NCBI GenBank assembly: GCA_023639215.1
Contig: CP097899.1
Coordinates: 4,832,001-4,896,000 of the forward strand
Source: Candidatus Pristimantibacillus lignocellulolyticus
GTDB taxonomy: Bacteria; Bacillota; Bacilli; Paenibacillales; Paenibacillaceae
DNA: 64,000 nucleotides
Direction of reading: 5' to 3'
Shown in pieces: positions 15,377 through 25,536 of this stretch. Position numbers and translations under genes: made by a program. A model generated the notes under the pieces. The model saw only the letters and a list, made by a program, of their open reading frames with translations, was not told the DNA's origin and ran no database searches. Numbering within the stretch: the stretch's first letter is position 1; every line of letters begins with the position of its first letter.

Positions 15377-16492
15377 CTATATGATGCGACGCTTAGGCGC
15401 TAGATACGGCCCAGTCTCCACACCACGAACTTCTCTATTTTCCTCAATGACAACATCTTTATCGAAGATGCTACATTTCACATTACTATTAGGTAAAATG
15501 ACTCCATTTTGCATAATGATACTATCTTCAACGACTGCACCTTTATGAACGTGGACTCCACGGAATAATATGCTATTACGAACAGTTCCTTCTATTAAGC
15601 AACCATTTGCAATAATAGACTGCTCAACAATTGCATCTTGCTTGTATCGTGCCGGAGGACCATCTTTTACTTTTGTATAGATTGGTCCTGGTTCGTAGAA
15701 TAGCTCCTTCCATACTTGAGGATCAAGCATCTTCATACTGTTGGCGTAATAGCTATTTATCGTATTCACACATGCTAGAAAGCCGTCATGAATATAACCA
15801 CATACTTTTAATTGACCTAATTTAGAGAAAATAGCATGTCTTACTAGATGATCTTGACCTTTAGCTAACGACGTTTCTACTAGATCCATAAGTAATTCTT
15901 TCTTCATCAAATACATTTCCATATTCGAAAAGTCGCTAATCATAGGACCATAAGATTCCTGAATTTCCGTTATTCGACCGGACTCATTCATACGCACTTT
16001 TCTTGCTTTACCCAGTAATGGCTCAATACTTTCTTTACATACTACAGTAATATCGGCCTCTTGCTCTAAGTGGTGAGCAAGCACTTGTTGATAATCAATA
16101 TTACAAATCATATGACTACGTGTAATTAGCACATATTCAGGTTGTGAACGTAAGAAATAATCACGATTTTGGTAGAAATGAAAGAGATCACCACGACTTA
16201 ATTCTTGAACATCATCAGTTATAGGAGGTAATACAAATAATCCACTTTGACGATGTTGTAAGTCCCAACTTTTCCCACTCCCAATATGATCCATTAACGA
16301 GCGATATTTGCGATGAACAAAGATACCTACTTCATTAATTCGTGAATTAACCATATTAGATAATGTAAAATCAATAATACGATAGCGTGAAGCGAATGGA
16401 ACCGTTGCCGTACAACGGCCTTGTGTTAATGTATCAAGATCATCTTTTTCATGGATAAGATTAATAACGCCCATAATTTTTTGATTCTTCAT
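15377..16492 (-). CDS. glgD: ADP-glucose pyrophosphorylase-like subunit GlgD
   Basis: A 371-residue protein with the nucleotidyltransferase fold and C-terminal left-handed beta-helix hexapeptides (ANGCLIEGTVRNSILFRGVHV). The N-terminus (MGVINLIHEKDDLDTLTQGR) has lost the GGxGxRL substrate-binding loop that GlgC keeps, as in known GlgD proteins. These form a hetero-oligomer with GlgC and raise its activity. The start codon overlaps the glgC stop (TAATG), so the two are translationally coupled, consistent with a fixed subunit ratio. Confidence 0.93.
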   Translation of the reverse strand: MKNQKIMGVINLIHEKDDLDTLTQGRCTATVPFASRYRIIDFTLSNMVNSRINEVGIFVHRKYRSLMDHIGSGKSWDLQHRQSGLFVLPPITDDVQELSRGDLFHFYQNRDYFLRSQPEYVLITRSHMICNIDYQQVLAHHLEQEADITVVCKESIEPLLGKARKVRMNESGRITEIQESYGPMISDFSNMEMYLMKKELLMDLVETSLAKGQDHLVRHAIFSKLGQLKVCGYIHDGFLACVNTINSYYANSMKMLDPQVWKELFYEPGPIYTKVKDGPPARYKQDAIVEQSIIANGCLIEGTVRNSILFRGVHVHKGAVVEDSIIMQNGVILPNSNVKCSIFDKDVVIEENREVRGVETGPYLAPKRRII

Positions 16493-17652
16493 TACTCCAC
16501 CCCCATCAATTGATCCTGTGGGAACACATGCTCACCAACTGGAATAACTGTAATTTCATCGCTACCAGGTGTGCCTATAACTGAACCATCTTCAATAATT
16601 GCCCCATCTCCGATAATCGCTCGATAGATTTGCACGTTGCTTCCTACTTTTACTTTAGGCATAATGACTGATTCTTTCACAACACTACCTTCAGAAATCG
16701 TCACACCATAAAATAATATAGAACGGTCAACATCACCTTCGACAAAGCAGCCTTCTGTTATTAGACTTGACTTAACTTTTGCAGAAGCCGTTACAAATTG
16801 TGCAGGTTGATTAGGATTTACTGAATAAATACGCCAGTTAGGATCACCTAGATCAAGTGAAGGTTCATCTTCTAACAAGTCCATATTACCTTCCCACAAA
16901 CTCTCAATTGTTCCCACATCTTTCCAATACCCATCGAAAATGTAGCAAGAACATAGCAAACTATTATCCATCATTGCAGGAATGATATCTTTACCAAAAT
17001 CATTACTAGATAAGACGTTGTCTTCGTCATTAACCAAATACTGTTTCAAATCGCTCCAATTAAATATATAAACGCCCATTGAAGCTAAATTACTCGTAGG
17101 ATTTTTCGGCTTCTCTTCAAAACCAGTAATAACTGAATCATCATCAATATGCATCAAACCAAACCGACTAGCATCTTTCCAATCGACTTCAAAACCAGCA
17201 ATGGTAACTGCTGCACCTGTTTTTTTATGATTTTGCAACATTAGATCGTAGTCCATCTTATAGATGTGATCACCTGATATTATTAATACATACTCCGGAT
17301 CATAACGCTCTATAAATGAGATATTTTGATAAATAGCATTGGCTGTCCCTTTGTACCAAACTCCGCCTTCTTTTTGCATGTAAGGAGGGAGAATCGTCAT
17401 CCCACCATCACGTCGATCAAGTCCCCAGGGTGTACCAATTCCGAGATACCTATTTAGTTCTAAAGGCTGATACTGCGTTAAGACACCAACAGTATCTATG
17501 CCTGAATGTGCACAATTGCTAAGGGTAAAATCTATAATTCTATATTTTCCTCCGAAATAAACTGCAGGCTTTGCTAAATCTTTCGTTAATACACCTAATC
17601 TTTTACCTTCACCACCGGCTAATAACATTGCTATCATTTCTTTTCGAACCAT
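16492..17652 (-). CDS. glgC: Glucose-1-phosphate adenylyltransferase
   Basis: A 386-residue ADP-glucose pyrophosphorylase, the committed step of glycogen synthesis. It opens MVRKEMIAMLLAGGEGKRLG with the catalytic loop at about residues 12-20. The sugar-phosphate region (GDHIYKMDY) and a C-terminal beta-helix with hexapeptide repeats follow. I chose the ATG at 17652 because GAGGAG lies 8-9 bases before it. The open frame extends further upstream, but only inside glgB. The stop is shared with the glgD start. Allosteric control is expected for the family but cannot be judged here. Confidence 0.95.
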   Translation of the reverse strand: MVRKEMIAMLLAGGEGKRLGVLTKDLAKPAVYFGGKYRIIDFTLSNCAHSGIDTVGVLTQYQPLELNRYLGIGTPWGLDRRDGGMTILPPYMQKEGGVWYKGTANAIYQNISFIERYDPEYVLIISGDHIYKMDYDLMLQNHKKTGAAVTIAGFEVDWKDASRFGLMHIDDDSVITGFEEKPKNPTSNLASMGVYIFNWSDLKQYLVNDEDNVLSSNDFGKDIIPAMMDNSLLCSCYIFDGYWKDVGTIESLWEGNMDLLEDEPSLDLGDPNWRIYSVNPNQPAQFVTASAKVKSSLITEGCFVEGDVDRSILFYGVTISEGSVVKESVIMPKVKVGSNVQIYRAIIGDGAIIEDGSVIGTPGSDEITVIPVGEHVFPQDQLMGVE

Positions 17653-17668
17653 GGACATCATCTCCTCG

Positions 17669-19576
17669 TTAAATGGTGTCCCCCGAATGAAGTGTGTATA
17701 GCATGAATGTAAATGGGGGGAGTTCAATAGAAATACTTTGCTCACGACCATGCATACCTATCGTTTCACTTTGTAATTCTTTCTGAACATGTTCGGTTGT
17801 ACCACCGTACTCCAGTTCATTACTATGCAACATTATCGTATATATGCCTTTATGTGGTACTCCAATACGATAAGGAGCATAATACTGCGGAGAAAAATTG
17901 ACGACAACTACAAGCACTCCAGATTGACTTTGTCTGCTGAAAGAGATGACAGATTGCTCTGCATTATTTACATCAATCCAGTCAAACGTGCTCGGATTAA
18001 ACTCATTTTCCCAAAGAATAGGTGTGTTACGGTATAACCAATTCAACTGTTTCGAATAATGATGCATTTTTTGATGAGAATCGTACTTCAAAACATCCCA
18101 ATCAAGATTATCTTGATCTTTCCATTCATCAAATTGACCCCATTCACTACCCATAAAGAGCAGTTTCTTACCTGGATGGGTCATCCAATAGCCATAAAAT
18201 AATCGCAATTGCGCAAATTTCTGTTCGTAATTTCCCCACATTTTATTAAGTAGAGATCGTTTTCCATGAACTACTTCATCATGAGAAAGTGGTAATACGT
18301 AATTTTCGTTGAAAGCGTACCATATAGAAAAAGTTATGAGATGATGACGTTCTGTGCGGGTTGACGGCGGGAGAGACATGTATTTGAGCATATCGTTCAT
18401 CCAGCCCATATTCCATTTGTAGTTAAATCCTAAGCCTCCCATATATGTCGGCTTTGTTACGGATGCGTAGGATGAGGAATCCTCCGCTAACATCAATGCG
18501 TCGGGGTAATAATGAAATATCGTTTCATTCAATTTGTGGAGGAATGCGATAGCGTGTAAATTTATATGACCGCCATCAGCATTTAAAGTATGCAATTCAG
18601 GTGGCTTATCCATGTGAAGATCGAGCATAGAAGCAACGGCATCAACACGTAAGCCATCAAAGTGAAATTGATCTAACCAATAAATAGCGTTTGAAACAAG
18701 AAAGCTTTGAACTTCATGTTTACTATAATCGAAGCTTAATGTACCCCATAATGGTAGCTCAGCTCGCTTCCAATCTGCACCTTCAAAAATTGGTGTTCCA
18801 TCGAATGATCTTAAGCCATGATTATCTTTGCAGAAATGACCTGGAACCCAATCCAAAATAACACCAATGTTATGCCTATGACATTCATTTATCAAATGCT
18901 TCAGTTGTACTGGCGATCCAAATCTACTCGTTGGGCTATAAAACCCAACAACCTGATATCCCCAAGACTGGTCGAGTGGATGTTCAGTGATTGGCAACAA
19001 CTCGATATGAGTATATCCCCAATCAGCTACATACGGAACTAGATGCTCTGCTAACTCGGTGTATGTATAATAATCTTCTTTACCTTTAATCTTCCATGAT
19101 CCTGCATGAACTTCATAGATTAACATTGGTTTTTCATAGGATGGCTTTGTCGACTGCTCACGATACCAATTCTGGTCTGTCCAAGTAAACCTTGGTAAAC
19201 CCACTACAATAGATGCTGTATTCGGTCGTCGCTCACTATAAAAAGCAAACGGATCACTTTTCACAATTCGTTCATTGTGCTTCGTTAAGATTTCATACTT
19301 ATAGAGAGAGCCAATTTTCAAATGAGGAATAAATGTTACGAAAACACCAGATCTCGCTACGCAGCTCAATTTATGATGATGACCATCCCAATGATTGAAA
19401 TCACCAACAATAGCAACTTCTATCGCATTAGGTGCCCATACAGCAAACCTGATACCATCTTCGCCTTCCCAGTGAATAGGATGTGCGCCCATAAACCTAT
19501 AGCTATGATGCGATGAACCACGATTGAATAAATAGAGATCCTGCTCTGAAATACCGAACATAGCAGTATCCATCAC
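17669..19576 (-). CDS. glgB: 1,4-alpha-glucan branching enzyme
   Basis: A 635-residue GH13 branching enzyme. It has an N-terminal CBM48 domain (VAIVGDFNHWDGHHHKL), then the TIM barrel with WVPGHF, GLRVDAVASML (nucleophile Asp), LAEDSS (acid/base Glu) and PLSHDEVVHG. It makes alpha-1,6 branches in glycogen. First gene of the glgBCDA-GH15 run; glgC starts 16 bases after its stop. A TATAAT-like box lies 31 bases before the start, but no convincing -35 is visible. Confidence 0.96.
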   Translation of the reverse strand: MMDTAMFGISEQDLYLFNRGSSHHSYRFMGAHPIHWEGEDGIRFAVWAPNAIEVAIVGDFNHWDGHHHKLSCVARSGVFVTFIPHLKIGSLYKYEILTKHNERIVKSDPFAFYSERRPNTASIVVGLPRFTWTDQNWYREQSTKPSYEKPMLIYEVHAGSWKIKGKEDYYTYTELAEHLVPYVADWGYTHIELLPITEHPLDQSWGYQVVGFYSPTSRFGSPVQLKHLINECHRHNIGVILDWVPGHFCKDNHGLRSFDGTPIFEGADWKRAELPLWGTLSFDYSKHEVQSFLVSNAIYWLDQFHFDGLRVDAVASMLDLHMDKPPELHTLNADGGHINLHAIAFLHKLNETIFHYYPDALMLAEDSSSYASVTKPTYMGGLGFNYKWNMGWMNDMLKYMSLPPSTRTERHHLITFSIWYAFNENYVLPLSHDEVVHGKRSLLNKMWGNYEQKFAQLRLFYGYWMTHPGKKLLFMGSEWGQFDEWKDQDNLDWDVLKYDSHQKMHHYSKQLNWLYRNTPILWENEFNPSTFDWIDVNNAEQSVISFSRQSQSGVLVVVVNFSPQYYAPYRIGVPHKGIYTIMLHSNELEYGGTTEHVQKELQSETIGMHGREQSISIELPPFTFMLYTLHSGDTI

Positions 19577-19606
19577 TTCACCCCCAGTAGGTTTGGCTTT
19601 GAAACT

Positions 19607-19612
19607 ATTATA
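19607..19612 (-). promoter_or_regulatory. Possible -10 box of the glg operon
   Basis: Minus-strand TATAAT upstream of glgB. The hexamer 17 bases further upstream (TGTACT) is poor, so the promoter may need an activator or another sigma factor. Confidence 0.3.
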
Positions 19613-19714
19613 TTATTTTCATAAACAGTAGTACATGAACCTCTAGCCCATTCATTTGCACTATACATCATATTAAAGCGGAAATCCCCCATTTCTTACA
19701 ACATAGAATTTAAA

Positions 19715-19754
19715 CAAGCTATACGATTACTTACAATAAATATCGTATAGCTTG
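19715..19754 (-). terminator. Hairpin terminator after helD
   Basis: The arms CAAGCTATACGAT and ATCGTATAGCTTG (13 bp, perfect) with a 14-base loop lie 18 bases after the helD stop, followed on the minus strand by TTTAAATTCT. The U-tract is weak. Confidence 0.6.
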
Positions 19755-19771
19755 CAAACATGACATTCATG

Positions 19772-22078
19772 TTATGTTCTTGGAATAAATGGAGATGGTT
19801 CGCCAAATGAAAATAGATGTAATTCATGCATTGCTCTAGTACAGGCTGTGTAGAACAATTTACGTTCACGTTCCAAATGATATTGGGTGGAACTCGCGTC
19901 ATAGATCATAACAGCATCAAATTCTACACCTTTTGCTAGGTAGGCAGGAATGACCATAATACCTTGCTGGAATGTAACTGTTTCTTGATCGACTAAGCGT
20001 AATACTTTCCACCTATCTTGTAATCGTTCAAAGACTAACTTACTTTCATGAGCCGTCTTGCAAATAATTGCAATTGAGGTATACCCTTCGCGTATCCAAT
20101 GATGTAACTTGTCATCGATTTGTTGATCATACTGAGCAGCTGAATCAAGTACAGTAACTTCTGGAACCCTGCCATGACGATTGAACGGTATAATCTGGTC
20201 GCCACCTTCAATCATCGCAGCTGTGAACTCGATAATCTCATGAGTAGAGCGATAGCTACGAAGCAATGTCATGCGCTCCGTTTCTTCCTCTGAGAATAAA
20301 TTCTCGAAAGGGGTGAACTTCTCCTGCAAAGAAGAATGAACAAATATCGATTGGTTTAAATCTCCAACAATAGTCATTCTGCTTCTAGGGAATATTTTTC
20401 TCATATATTGCAATTGGAAAGCTGAATAATCTTGACCTTCATCAATAAATACATATTTTACGCTCGTATTCGTTTGGAATCCTTCTAACTTTTCCTTTAA
20501 ATACAAATATGGTGTTGCATCTTCATACAACATAATATTTCGTGATAATGCATCTAATGTTATTTTTGCAATGTCAGTCCAAAGCGGATTGGAAGAATTA
20601 CTCCATTGCTTCTGAATAAACATTTTTTTGTAGACACCCTTTACATCTACATATCTAAGCTGCTTTACATGTCTTCTAAGTTTTTTGAACTGTTGTTGAA
20701 CAATTCTATTTGCTAAGAAATCTCGCTCAGCTTGAAAATCATTGAATGAATTTTCATTGAACTTCTTCTTGTTAATGAGATGTTGGAAAGCTTCGGCATA
20801 TTGCTCAGTATCAAGTAATTCTAATTCCTCATCTACCCATGCTTCTTGTTGCTCTAACTTCCCTAATGCTGTTAACTCCTTAAGCAACCACTCTGTTAAT
20901 TCCTTCAAGCGAAGTGGTATCGATAGTGAAGGATCTAATCTATAAAATTGTTCCGTTATTTGCTCATGTGAGATGAGTACTTTATCACGGAATACGATAT
21001 TCTTAAACTTCATTCCTTGCTCACTTAGATACTTAACGTAATCATTAATGACATTCATGAAATCAGTAGAGGATTTCAAATGAATACTTGCCATCCGAGC
21101 TTCATAATCTTGATCTTCATACTGAGTTAAGCTGTACTCCATTTGTGTAAAAGGATCTTCTAGATGCATTTTTCGACCTAATCTATGTTCTAAATATTGT
21201 TGATACGTTGTTTGTTGCATATTTTGCTCACCAAGTTCAGGTAGTACTGTGGAGACGTAGCTGTTGAACATTGGATTTGGGCTGAAAAGTACGATCTGAT
21301 CTGCGTTCAAACTTTCACGGTAACGATACAATAAATACGCTACACGTTGCAATGCAGCTGAAGTTTTCCCGCTTCCCGCTGAACCTTGAACAACTAACAA
21401 TTTTGCTTGTTCATTACGAATAATGGCATTTTGTTCTTGCTGTATCGTAGCAACAATACTTTTCATCTGAGAATCTGAATGCTTGCCAAGAACTTCTTGT
21501 AAAATCTCATCCCCAATTGTTACGCCAGTGTCGAACATACTTACTAAATTGCCATAACGAATATTGTATTGTCGTTTCAATGTCATTTCACCATGAATGA
21601 CACCGCTAGGCGTACGATAAGTTATCGGTCCAGGCCCATAATCATAATAGACACTGCTTATCGGTGCCCGCCAATCGTAGATTAAGTAGTTCTCATTATT
21701 ATCATCGAGTAATGAGCCTACTCCTAGATATATAGCCTCTACAGGTCCTCCATCTTCTGAAATATCAATTCTTCCAAAATAGGGACTCTGTTCGAATTTA
21801 TGCAACAATCGAATTTGTTCAGACATCAGTCTATAACTACGCTCTCGTTCTGAGAGTAATTCTGCTTGTTGTTTCATACTTGCATGACTTTCGGCAGATT
21901 CTGCAGCATCCTCAAAATTCAAAGTTACATCGTCCCAGAAATTAGTTTTAATATTAACTATTTCTGATTTGACATCACCCTTCTCATCCTCTATATGCTC
22001 TAAGCGCTTGCGCACTAATTGTATAATATCTCGTACACGTCGCTCTTCATTGTTTCGATCATCTGTTGTACTGGACAT
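19772..22078 (-). CDS. helD: HelD-like SF1 helicase (RNA polymerase recycling)
   Basis: A 768-residue UvrD/Rep-superfamily ATPase. An N-terminal helical arm (about 1-100) precedes Walker A GSAGSGKT (232-239). The DEGQD motif (VFIDEGQDYS) and motif III-IV (IVGDLNQSIF) follow, with C-terminal motif YLAKGVEFDAVMIYD and FYTACTRAM. This layout is that of Bacillus HelD, which removes stalled RNA polymerase from DNA. The ATG lies inside the last codons of the upstream hydrolase gene with GGGAGG before it, so translation is coupled. A generic UvrD-like helicase role cannot be excluded. Confidence 0.85.
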   Translation of the reverse strand: MSSTTDDRNNEERRVRDIIQLVRKRLEHIEDEKGDVKSEIVNIKTNFWDDVTLNFEDAAESAESHASMKQQAELLSERERSYRLMSEQIRLLHKFEQSPYFGRIDISEDGGPVEAIYLGVGSLLDDNNENYLIYDWRAPISSVYYDYGPGPITYRTPSGVIHGEMTLKRQYNIRYGNLVSMFDTGVTIGDEILQEVLGKHSDSQMKSIVATIQQEQNAIIRNEQAKLLVVQGSAGSGKTSAALQRVAYLLYRYRESLNADQIVLFSPNPMFNSYVSTVLPELGEQNMQQTTYQQYLEHRLGRKMHLEDPFTQMEYSLTQYEDQDYEARMASIHLKSSTDFMNVINDYVKYLSEQGMKFKNIVFRDKVLISHEQITEQFYRLDPSLSIPLRLKELTEWLLKELTALGKLEQQEAWVDEELELLDTEQYAEAFQHLINKKKFNENSFNDFQAERDFLANRIVQQQFKKLRRHVKQLRYVDVKGVYKKMFIQKQWSNSSNPLWTDIAKITLDALSRNIMLYEDATPYLYLKEKLEGFQTNTSVKYVFIDEGQDYSAFQLQYMRKIFPRSRMTIVGDLNQSIFVHSSLQEKFTPFENLFSEEETERMTLLRSYRSTHEIIEFTAAMIEGGDQIIPFNRHGRVPEVTVLDSAAQYDQQIDDKLHHWIREGYTSIAIICKTAHESKLVFERLQDRWKVLRLVDQETVTFQQGIMVIPAYLAKGVEFDAVMIYDASSTQYHLERERKLFYTACTRAMHELHLFSFGEPSPFIPRT

Positions 22079-24542
22079 ATGTTCCTCCCTCTGTAATAAC
22101 TCCTATGTTATCTACAATTAAACTTCCTGATGGTTGGTTGAGATATAACGAGATTTGTTCCATGTCGGATAAATTTATATTTTCGCCAAATAAATCAATT
22201 GGAATGATATAAGTTTGTAATAATGGTTCTACATTAACATCATACTTCCCCTTCTTAATACGCTCTTCAAGTAAGCTAGACTTCGTGAAATCATCTTCCG
22301 CAGGCGCTAACAAACTGAAGTATGAAGCTAGATCTAACTGAATGCTTCCAAATAAGTCGGAATACAATTCTAACTCAACAGGTAATGTTACGTCCAGTTT
22401 ATCTATTTCAATTATAGGATCACTGATTTTACTCGGTGTAGTTTCATTCTGTTCCTTCAATGTTTCTTCTTCAATATTAGTTACCGAACTGTTGAGATTA
22501 GCATTAGAATTCTCCGTTTTCGTCTTAAATTCATCCTCTTTACTTGAGTCCTCTTTTTGACGATATTCGGTTCGAGCAAAAGAAATCGTAATTGCTTCAA
22601 TATTTTTATTGAGCATATACTGCTGTTGCTTTGATAGGTTGAACGTAATATGTTGTTGCTCTCCAACCCATTGTAGCCACAAAGCACTATTCTGCTTATC
22701 TCCATCACTTCTGCCTTTAAGTTCAATAACTTCTGCCTCTAGTTCAGTTGAAGTGCTCCATGCCGGTTCTTCATAATCTCTTTCAAAATTGAATAACAAC
22801 GATTCATCTGAACTACTATAACGCGTGACGTATCCTGTTGGGGGCAGATATTGTCCAACTGTTCGAAAATCTTGAAAAATCGCTTTGAATTGATCTTGTT
22901 GCAAAAGACTAGCTTGTAGAAAGCTACTAATATAGATTTGAGCAGCTTGACGTTGATCATCGCCTGACATCAGATCTTCAGTATTAAGCAAGATAGCACC
23001 TGGAAACTGCTCATCATACTTACCCCATACTGTATTAAATTGCCCATGATTGGCATGATATAATTCAACTGTAGCTTTAAAGTGACCTTCTTCATTCAAT
23101 CTGGTTCGCTCATACTGTCTATCACCAAATGATTCTGTAAGATCAGAATCCATCGTCCCATGTAGTGTTAGATAGTTCACATTATACAAATTCGCTTGTT
23201 TACTATCGACACGATAATCTGTAGGAGCTATTCCCACTACAGCTTTAATCGATACTTTCTCTAATATATTTGTTATTTCATTATCTACTAACCATTTTTT
23301 CGCATCAACTGCCATAGCTGCCGCTTGACCGCCACGCGAATGACCTATTAAAGCTACTTGATCCCAATCAATCGATAACTGATCATATTGCTGCTCGTAA
23401 AATGAGGTAATATGGGCAAGCATTAGCCAAGAGCGCAACAATTGATCATCATCAACGATTCCTGACCAGACAGAGTAATTCAAAAAGTTTGCATCAATTG
23501 AGCACACAATCATCCCTTGTGAAGCTAGTAATTCACCTAAATACGCATAACCATCTGAGGAATCTTCTTCACCTACATGATTGCCATGCATGATAAATAC
23601 GATTGGAAATTCACCTTCGCCAACTGGAGTCCAAACTTGACCATTGATCGGAATCTGATCTTCGGAAAAACCCCAATATAATTCTTTCGTCCATTTCCAA
23701 TCCTTTAACACATCTGATCCATCCATAGGTGCAGTGTAGATAATATCTTCCACTTCTTCAGCCATAAGATCAGTATCATCCGCATAGCTTTCGTAATCAT
23801 AATGTCTTACTTCGTAACTACCGGGCTGGGCAGGATTAATCGGAAATCTGTTCAATGATAGTAGTACTTGTTCAGTACTTCCATCAAGATCCATCTCCGC
23901 ACTGTTATCATCACTAATATCCGCACTACTATCTTCGTCACTTTGTGATATACCAGGATTTAACAAAACATCCTCATATAACTGAGTGATTAGATCTTTA
24001 TTTTCGCCAAAAAAATGCTGACGAACCTCATTACCTAATGCAACAACAAGAAATAGGATAACTAAATTGCTCAAAATATAGGAGAATGTCTTTTTCCGGT
24101 ATGCATGTAAATACGCTGCATATAAAGCGACCACAATCGTAATGATCATAATTACTGCAGTCATGAATATGGATACTTTCCATCCCCAATTCGATTTCAT
24201 CATTAATAAATAACTTTGCGTGATCAATATAGCTGAGCTTGCAATCATACTTGCACATTTATGCAAATAGAAGAAGGCTAGTATCGATTTCAATAAAATG
24301 AACGCAATGATCAATAAAGTAACATATAGACTTCCAAATATTAAATAATCAAAAATAATACCTAGTCCAGTTGGTATACCTGGAATAACTAATACCCACT
24401 GTACACATAGTGAAAGCATGAAGATAAGCGAAAAAGATATAATGAAAGCAGATTCTTTCATTAATATGAATTGCCATCTTCTTTTCATCCAGTCGTATAA
24501 TTTGATTTTTAGTGATTTTCGAATCATTTGTTCTTCCATCAT
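22059..24542 (-). CDS. Membrane-anchored alpha/beta hydrolase, unrecognised family member
   Basis: An approximately 827-residue protein. Five or so hydrophobic helices lie within residues 30-180, then an acidic linker. An alpha/beta-hydrolase domain follows (numbered from the upstream TTG), with HGNHVGEE near 326, nucleophile elbow GHSRGG (Ser409), a HGTMDSD acid region near 470 and candidate His in HANHGQFN (503-506). The final ~250 residues are beta-rich and acidic, with an insertion full of Glu, Ser and Asn. The domain resembles chlorophyllase/PAF-acetylhydrolase-type enzymes; the substrate is unknown. The ATG at 24542 overlaps the preceding stop as ATGA; a TTG seven codons upstream is possible. 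It overlaps helD at its other end. Confidence 0.7.
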   Translation of the reverse strand: MMEEQMIRKSLKIKLYDWMKRRWQFILMKESAFIISFSLIFMLSLCVQWVLVIPGIPTGLGIIFDYLIFGSLYVTLLIIAFILLKSILAFFYLHKCASMIASSAILITQSYLLMMKSNWGWKVSIFMTAVIMIITIVVALYAAYLHAYRKKTFSYILSNLVILFLVVALGNEVRQHFFGENKDLITQLYEDVLLNPGISQSDEDSSADISDDNSAEMDLDGSTEQVLLSLNRFPINPAQPGSYEVRHYDYESYADDTDLMAEEVEDIIYTAPMDGSDVLKDWKWTKELYWGFSEDQIPINGQVWTPVGEGEFPIVFIMHGNHVGEEDSSDGYAYLGELLASQGMIVCSIDANFLNYSVWSGIVDDDQLLRSWLMLAHITSFYEQQYDQLSIDWDQVALIGHSRGGQAAAMAVDAKKWLVDNEITNILEKVSIKAVVGIAPTDYRVDSKQANLYNVNYLTLHGTMDSDLTESFGDRQYERTRLNEEGHFKATVELYHANHGQFNTVWGKYDEQFPGAILLNTEDLMSGDDQRQAAQIYISSFLQASLLQQDQFKAIFQDFRTVGQYLPPTGYVTRYSSSDESLLFNFERDYEEPAWSTSTELEAEVIELKGRSDGDKQNSALWLQWVGEQQHITFNLSKQQQYMLNKNIEAITISFARTEYRQKEDSSKEDEFKTKTENSNANLNSSVTNIEEETLKEQNETTPSKISDPIIEIDKLDVTLPVELELYSDLFGSIQLDLASYFSLLAPAEDDFTKSSLLEERIKKGKYDVNVEPLLQTYIIPIDLFGENINLSDMEQISLYLNQPSGSLIVDNIGVITEGGTYVQYNR

Positions 24543-25318
24543 CTCTTCGAGATCGTTAACCAAAACCGCTCATTCTCCTTTTCTAACTGTACCGGAACCT
24601 CATAAAACTGACTCATTGTCTGAGGTTTTAATACTTGAGATGTTTCTCCTTGTGCAAATATTTCACCTGTCTTTAATAACAAAGTATGACTAAAGCAAGG
24701 TAATATTTCTTCTACATGATGCGTCACATAGATTAATGTCGGGCAATTAGGTTGTGAAGAAATATTGCTAATCATATCTAGTAATTGCTCTCTTGCAATA
24801 ATATCTAGTCCAGTACATGGTTCATCTAATATTAATAATTTGGGTTCATTCATGAGTGCTCTACCAATTAATACTCTTTGCTTTTCTCCTTGTGACAACG
24901 TACGATATGCACGATGTGCAAGATAATCGCAACGTAATGCCACCAAGAGATCCATCGCTTTCTCGATATCTTCAGCCGAAGGTTGGTCATACACCCCTAT
25001 TGATGCTTCTCTTCCGCTTAATACGATATCGAGTGCGTCATCACTACCATAAAGCTTTTGCTGAAGTGCCGTACTTACCCAACCAATTTCTTTGCGAAGC
25101 TCACGCAAATCATATGTACCAAAGCGATGACCTAATACACTAATTGAACCAGATGTTGGCCACTGATAGCCGTTAATCATATTAAGTAAAGTAGTTTTCC
25201 CAGATCCGTTCAAACCAAGTAAACACCAATGTTCACCTTGCTGAATTGACCAGTTCACATCTTGTAATATTACTTTATCTTCTCGTTCCCACGTTACATT
25301 ATCTATTTGTACAATCAC
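24539..25318 (-). CDS. ABC transporter ATP-binding protein (YlmA-like)
   Basis: A 259-residue stand-alone ABC ATPase. Walker A GLNGSGKTT is at about residues 39-47. The signature LSQGEKQR and Walker B LLILDEPCTGLD follow, with the H-loop in YVTHHVEEI. It resembles the YlmA/PhnC-like group of lone ATPases; no permease gene is nearby, so the substrate is unknown. The GTG at 25318 is the likely start because GGGAGG lies 7 bases before it; the ATG further upstream begins within that ribosome binding site. Its stop overlaps the start of the membrane hydrolase gene, so these may be made together. Confidence 0.82.
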   Translation of the reverse strand: MIVQIDNVTWEREDKVILQDVNWSIQQGEHWCLLGLNGSGKTTLLNMINGYQWPTSGSISVLGHRFGTYDLRELRKEIGWVSTALQQKLYGSDDALDIVLSGREASIGVYDQPSAEDIEKAMDLLVALRCDYLAHRAYRTLSQGEKQRVLIGRALMNEPKLLILDEPCTGLDIIAREQLLDMISNISSQPNCPTLIYVTHHVEEILPCFSHTLLLKTGEIFAQGETSQVLKPQTMSQFYEVPVQLEKENERFWLTISKR

Positions 25319-25479
25319 GACTATTCCTCCCATAACAACTGTAATTATATAATCATTTTACCACGATATAACCCTCTTTGCTTCCTAAGTATCTATAGCG
25401 AATTCAATCCTCAATAAAATAAGTAAATAATGCTTTCAATACTGAAACTACAAAAGTAACGTCTACAAAAGATATAAAA

Positions 25480-25521
25480 AGCAGGCAGAGGCACACCTTT
25501 GAAAGTGAACTTCTACCTGCT
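25480..25521 (-). terminator. Intrinsic terminator after the 147-residue membrane protein gene
   Basis: Minus-strand GCAGGTAGAAG and CTCTGCCTGC pair around a ~20-base loop, followed by TTTTTATATC. Confidence 0.65.
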
Positions 25522-25536
25522 AAATTAATCAGTTAA

